Part shown: one piece after another, positions 43,101-49,100 of the stretch | Position numbering within the stretch: the stretch's first letter is position 1 | How the letters are laid out: every line of letters begins with the position of its first letter | From: Streptomyces flavofungini | GTDB lineage: Bacteria > Actinomycetota > Actinomycetes > Streptomycetales > Streptomycetaceae | NCBI RefSeq assembly: GCF_030388665.1 | Contig: NZ_CP128846.1 | Location: 1,116,001-1,180,000, forward strand | Reading direction: 5' to 3' | DNA length: 64,000 nucleotides | Notes under the pieces: generated by a model | Seen by the model: the letters and a program-made list of their open reading frames with translations, nothing else | What the model was told of the DNA's origin: nothing | The model's database searches: none | Made by a program: the position numbers and the translations under genes

Positions 43101-46100
43101 GCGCGGCGACGGCGTCCCGGTCGGCGACGTCGCAGGCCGCGACGGTGACCTCGGCTCCCGACTCCCGCAGTTCCGCCGCGAGTTCGGCGGCGCCGGGCGC
43201 GTCGATGCCGCGCCTGCTGGTCAGGACGAGGTGGTCGGCGCCCTCGCGGGCGAGCCAGCGGGCCACGTGCGCGCCGAGCGCGCCCGTGCCGCCCGTGATG
43301 AGCGTGGTGCCGCGCGGCGTCCAGTCCCGTGCCGGGCGGTCGGCCGACGGGGCGTGGGCGAGTCGGCGTACGAAGATGCCCGAGCCGCGCACGGCGACCT
43401 GGTCCTCGTACCCGTTGCCGCCGCCGTCCGCCGACCCTTCGGCGGGGATGCCCGCCAGGGCTGTGGCGAGCCGGGTGCCCGCGCGGCCGTCCGGGGTCGG
43501 CGGCAGGTCGACGAGACCGCCCCAGCGCTCCGGGTGCTCCAGGGCCACGACGCGTCCCAGTCCCCACAGTTGGGCCTGCTTCGCACCGGCGAGCCGGTCG
43601 CTGCGGCCGGTGGAGACGGCTCCGCTGGAGACCGCCCACAGCTTCGCGTCGGCCTCGGCGTCACCGAGGGCCTGGACCAGCGCCAGGGTGCCCGCGAGGC
43701 CGAGGGGCAGCTCGGGGTGCGCCGGATGCGGGTCCTCGACGAGGGCGAGGAGGGAGACGACACCGGCGAGCCGGGCCGACGTGTCGCCGGCGCCGGGGGC
43801 GTCAGCGGCCTCGGAAGTCCCGGGCACGTGCTCGCGCAGCCGCGAGGCCAGTGCCTCACGCGTCAACTCATCTGCATTCACGCGGACTTCGGCGACCTCC
43901 GCACCGGCGGCCGCCAGCGCCTCGGTGACACCCGCGGTCCACGGGTGCGCGGCAGCCTCCTCCGGTACGACGACCAACCACCGGCCCGTCAGCACCGGAC
44001 CAGGCAGAACGCCGCCCGCCAGGGGCTTCCACATGACGCGATAGCGCCACCCGTCCACAGTCGACCGCTCACGCCGCTGCCGCCGCCACGACGACAGGAC
44101 CGGCAGGACCGCGCCCAGCTCGGCGGCGGAACCGTCCGCCACCTCCAGCTCCGCCGCGAGCCCCTCCAGATCCTCGCGCTCCACGGCCTCCCAGAACCGC
44201 GCCTCCACCTCGTCGGTCGCGATGCCCGGCGTGCCGGTCGGCGTGCGCCCGTCGACGAGCCAGAAGTGCTCGTGCTGGAAGGCGTAGGTGGGCAGGTCGA
44301 CGAGGGTGCGGGCGCCCGGGAAGAGCGCCTGCCAGTCCAGCTCCGCGCCGTGCGCGTGGGCCTGGGCGACGGCGGTCATGAGGCGGTGGGCGCCGCCCTC
44401 GTCCCGGGTGAGGGAGCCGAGCGCGACGGCCGGGGTGCCAGCGGCGTCGGCGGTGGCCCGGACCGCGGTCGTGAGCACCGGGTGCGGGCTCATCTCCGCG
44501 AACAGGCCGTGGCCCTCGGCGAGCAGCGCGCGGACGGACTGCTCGAAGCGGACGGTGTGCCGCAGGTTGCGGTACCAGTGGCCCGCGTCCATCGGGGTGC
44601 CCGCGTCCAGCCTCTCCCCCGTCAGCGAGGAGAACACCGGTACGTCCGCCGGGCGGGACACCACCGGGGCGAGCGCCTGCGCCAGGTGGGCCTCGACGGC
44701 CTCCACCCGCGCGGTGTGCGCGCCGTGGCCCGCCGCGAGGACGTCGGCCCGGACGCCGCGGGCGGCGCACTGGGCGACCAGTTCGTCCAGGGCCTCGGTC
44801 GCACCCGAGACGACGCACTCGGCGGGGCCGTTGACGGCCGCGAGTTCGATCAGGCCGTCCCGGGCGGCGATCAGCTCCAGCACCTCGGCCTCGGGCAGCG
44901 GCACGGACACCGTCCCGCCCCGGCCCGACAGCTCACGGAGCGCCAGGCTCCGCAGGGCCACGACACGAGCCGCGTCGTCCAGTGACAGCACACCCGCGAC
45001 GCACGCGGCCGCGATCTCACCGGGGCCGTGGCCGACGACGGCGGCGGGCTCCACGCCGGACGCCTGCCACACGGCCGCGAGGGACACCGTCACAGCGAAC
45101 AGCAGCGGCTGGGCCACGTCCACCCGGTCGACGTTCTCCCCGCTCAGCTGGTCGAAGAGATCCCACTCGACGAACGGCGACAGCGCGTCCCCGCACTCCC
45201 GCATGCGCTGCGCGAAGACCGGTGACTCGTCGAGGAGTCGGCGTGCCGTTGGGGCCCACTGCGCCCCCTGTCCCGGGAACACGAACACCGGGCGGGCCGT
45301 GCCGCCCTGCGCCTGTCCGACCACGACGCGCCCGGCGCTCACGTCGTCGGCCGTGCCGTCGCCCCGCGGGGTCGTACGGTCGTCGCCGCGCGCCAGCCGG
45401 TCGAGCCCGGCGAGCAGTTCGTCCCGGTCCCGCCCGAGAACGACGCCCCGGTGCTCGAACCGCGACCGCGCGACGGCCAAGGACCAGCCGACCTCTCCGA
45501 TCCCGGCGGTCTGCCCGCCGCCCGTCCCAGCTTGGGACAGGAGGTGTTCATGGAGCCGTCCTGCCTGCTCCCGCAGTGCTTCCGGGGTCTTCGCCGAGAG
45601 GACGAAGGGGGTCACGCAGGTGGGCGGTTCGGCGTCGGCGGAGGACTCGTCCGGCGCGGCCGGCACGTCCGCCGGTGCCTGCTCCACGATCACGTGGGCG
45701 TTGGTGCCGCTGACGCCGAAGGCCGAGACGCCCGCGCGCCGGGGCGCGCTGTCGGCGTGCCGGGGCCAGTCGCGTGCTCCCGTCAGGAGCTCCACGGCGC
45801 CCGCCGACCAGTCCACCTCGGCGGAGGGGGCGTCCACGTGCAGGGTCTTGGGCAGCACACCGTGCCGCATCGCCATGACCATCTTCATGACACCGGCGAC
45901 ACCGGCGGCTGCCTGGGTGTGCCCGATGTTGGACTTGATGGAGCCCAGCCACAGGGGCCGGTCGGCGGACCGCTCCTTGCCGTACGTGGCGAGGAGCGCC
46001 TGCGCCTCGATGGGGTCGCCGAGCGTGGTGCCGGTGCCGTGCGCCTCGACGGCGTCGACGTCGGCGGGCGTGAGGCCCGCGTTCGCGAGGGCCGCGTGGA

Positions 46101-49100
46101 TGACGCGGCGCTGGGAGGGGCCGTTGGGGGCGGTCAGGCCGTTGCTGGCACCGTCCTGGTTCACGGCGGAACCGCGGACGACAGCGAGCACGCGGTGACC
46201 GTTGCGGCGGGCGTCGGAAAGACGCTCGACGAGGAGCATGCCCACGCCCTCGCCCCAGCCGGTGCCGTCGGCCGCGTCGGCGAACGCCTTGCAGCGCCCG
46301 TCCGCGGCGAGGCCGCGCTGACGGCTGAACTCCACGAAGGTCGCCGGGGTCGACATCACCGACACGCCGCCCGCGAGGGCCATGGTGCACTCGCCCTGCC
46401 GCAGGGCCTGCGCGGCCAGGTGCAGGGCGACCAGCGACGACGAGCAGGCCGTGTCGACGGTCACCGCGGGGCCTTCGAGGCCGAAGGTGTACGAGATGCG
46501 CCCGGAGGCGACGCTCGCGGCGTTGCCGATGCCGAGGTAGCCCTCGACCTCGTCGGGGACGTGGTCAACCCCGGCGGTGTAGTCCTGGCCGTTGGTGCCC
46601 GCGAACACGCCGATCTGGCTGCCGCCGAGGCTCGCCGGGTCGATCCCGGCGCGCTCGAAGGCCTCCCAGGAGGTCTCCAGGAGGAGCCGCTGCTGCGGGT
46701 CCATGGCCAGCGCCTCGCGCGGGTTGATGCCGAAGAACTTGGCGTCGAACTGCCCGGCGTCGTAGAGGAATCCGCCCTCGCGGACGTACGAGGTCCCGGC
46801 GCGCTCGGCGTCGGAGTGGAACAGTCCCTCGGTGTCCCAGCCGCGGTCGGCGGGGAAGTCGGCGATGGCGTCGACGCCGTCGGCGACGAGCCGCCACAGG
46901 TCCTCGGGGCTGCGGACGCCGCCGGGGAAGCGGCAGCTCATGCCGATGATGGCGAGGGGTTCGTCGTCCGCCGCCGCGCCGGTGGCGGCGGGCAGCGGGG
47001 TCGCGCTCTCGTCACCGAAGAGTTCGGTGTGCAGGTGGGCGGCGAGCGCGGTCGCCGTCGGGTAGTCGAACACCAGCGTCGTGGGCAGCCGCAGGCCGGT
47101 GGCGGCGCCGATGAGGTTGCGCAGCTCGACGGCCGTGAGCGAGTCGAAGCCGAGTTCGCGGAAGGCGCGGGTGACGTGCACGTCGTCCGCGCTCGCGTGG
47201 CCGAGGACGTCGGCGGCCTGCCGGCGCACCAGGTCCAGGAGGGCGGCCTCGCGGTCCGCGGGGGCCAGGGCGGCGAGGCGGTCGGCCAGCGCGTTCGCGG
47301 GGGCGGCGGCCGTGCCGGGGGCGGCGGGCGCGTCCGTGAGGGCCGCGCGGGCCTCGGGGATGTCCGCGAAGAGGCGGCTGGGGCGGGCGGCGGTGATGCC
47401 GGGCGCGTACTGGGCCCAGTCGACGTCCGCGACGACGGCCAGCGCCTGGTGGCCGTCGAGCGCCTGGTGCAGGGCGGTGATGGCGAGGCCGGGGTCCATG
47501 GGCGGCATCACGCCGTGCCGCAGCCGCTCGGCGGCGGCTCCCTCGGCGGCCATGCCGCTGCCGTCCCAGGGGCCCCAGGCGACGGAGGTCGCCGCGTGCC
47601 CGGCGGCGCGCCGGGCCTCGGCGAGGGCGTCGAGGGCCGCGTTGGCGGCGGCGTAACTGCCCTGTCCCGCGCCGCCGACGACGCCGGCGAGGGAGGAGAA
47701 GAGGACGAACGCCGACAGGTCCGCGTCGCGGGTCAGCTCGTCCAGGTGCCGGGCCGACGCCACCTTCGCGCGGAACACCGAGGCCATCCGCTCCTCGGTG
47801 AGGCCTTCGAGGACACCGTCGTCGAGGACCCCCGCCGTGTGGAACACGCCGGTCAGCGGCGCGTCGTCGGGTATGTCGGCGAGCAGGGCCTGTAGCGCCG
47901 CGCGGTCGGCGACGTCGCAGGCCGCGACCGTCACGCGTACGCCCGACTCCTCCAGTTCGCTGCGGAGTTCGGGCGCGCCCGGCGCGTCGAGGCCGCGCCG
48001 GCTCGTCAGGAGCACATGGCCGGCGCCGCCCGCACGGGCCAGCCAGCGGGCCACGTGGGCGCCCAGGGCGCCGGTGCCGCCGGTGACGAGCACCGTGCCG
48101 CCGTCGGCGGACCACTGCGCTTCCGTGGCACCGGCGGGGGCCGCGCCCGGCGTCGCGTCGCCGAGGGGCGCGCGCACCAGGCGGCGCGCGAAGACGCCGG
48201 AGGCGCGCACCGCGACCTGGTCCTCACCGGACCGGTCCGACGCCCCCGCCGGGCCCGACGCGGCGGCGAGTGTCCGGGTGAGGTGGGTGACCGCCGTGGG
48301 GTCGGCGGCCTCGGGGAGGTCGACGAGGCCGCCCCAGGACTGCGGGAATTCGAGGGCGGCGACGCGGCCGAGGCCCCAGACGGTCGCCTGCGCGGGGTCG
48401 GCGGCGGGCTCGGACGGCGTCGTCGCCACCGCGCCGCGGGTCGCGGCCCAGACGGTGGCGGTGCTGCCGCTGTCGCCGAGCGCCTGGAGCAGCACGGCCG
48501 TGCGCAGGGCGGCGGCCGGCGCCGCTTCGCCGTCGAGGGTCGAGGCGGTCTCGGCGGCCGGTCCCGCGCCCGGTGCGGCCTCCGCGCCGGTGGCCGAACC
48601 CGTCCCGGATCCGGACCCGGCGCCGAGGGCGAGGAGCGACAGGACCCCGTCCCACGCGGTCGCCCCGTGCTGCGTCAGGAGCGCGGTGAGGGCCGCCCGG
48701 TCGGTGGCGGCGGTGGCGGGGACGCGCACCACCGCGACCCGGGCGCCGTCCGCGGCGACGGCCCGCCCGGCCGCGCCGCACCAGGGGTGGTCGGCGTGCT
48801 CGTCGGGGACGAGCAGGGCCCAGGTGCCGGTGAGGGCGGGGGTGTCGCCCGGCTGCTGGGGCGGCAGCGGGTTCCAGGTCACGCGGTAGCGCCAGCTGTC
48901 CAGCGTGGACGTGGTGTGCCTGCGGCGGCGCCACGCGGTGAGGGCGGGCAGGACCTCGGTCAGCGGGGCGTCGTCGGGTACGTCCAGGGCGCCGGTGAGC
49001 TCCGTGATGTCCTCGTTCTCGACGGCGGCCCAGAAGCGGGCGTCGGCGTCGTCGGACAGGGCGGTGCCGGGGGTGGCGGCCGAGGCGGCGGGCGCGGTGG

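Noticed and set aside
42700..43312. M5 KR as inactive along with its AT
   Set aside because: Rossmann motif, paired Ser, Tyr and Asn of the catalytic set and the A-type Trp are all present.
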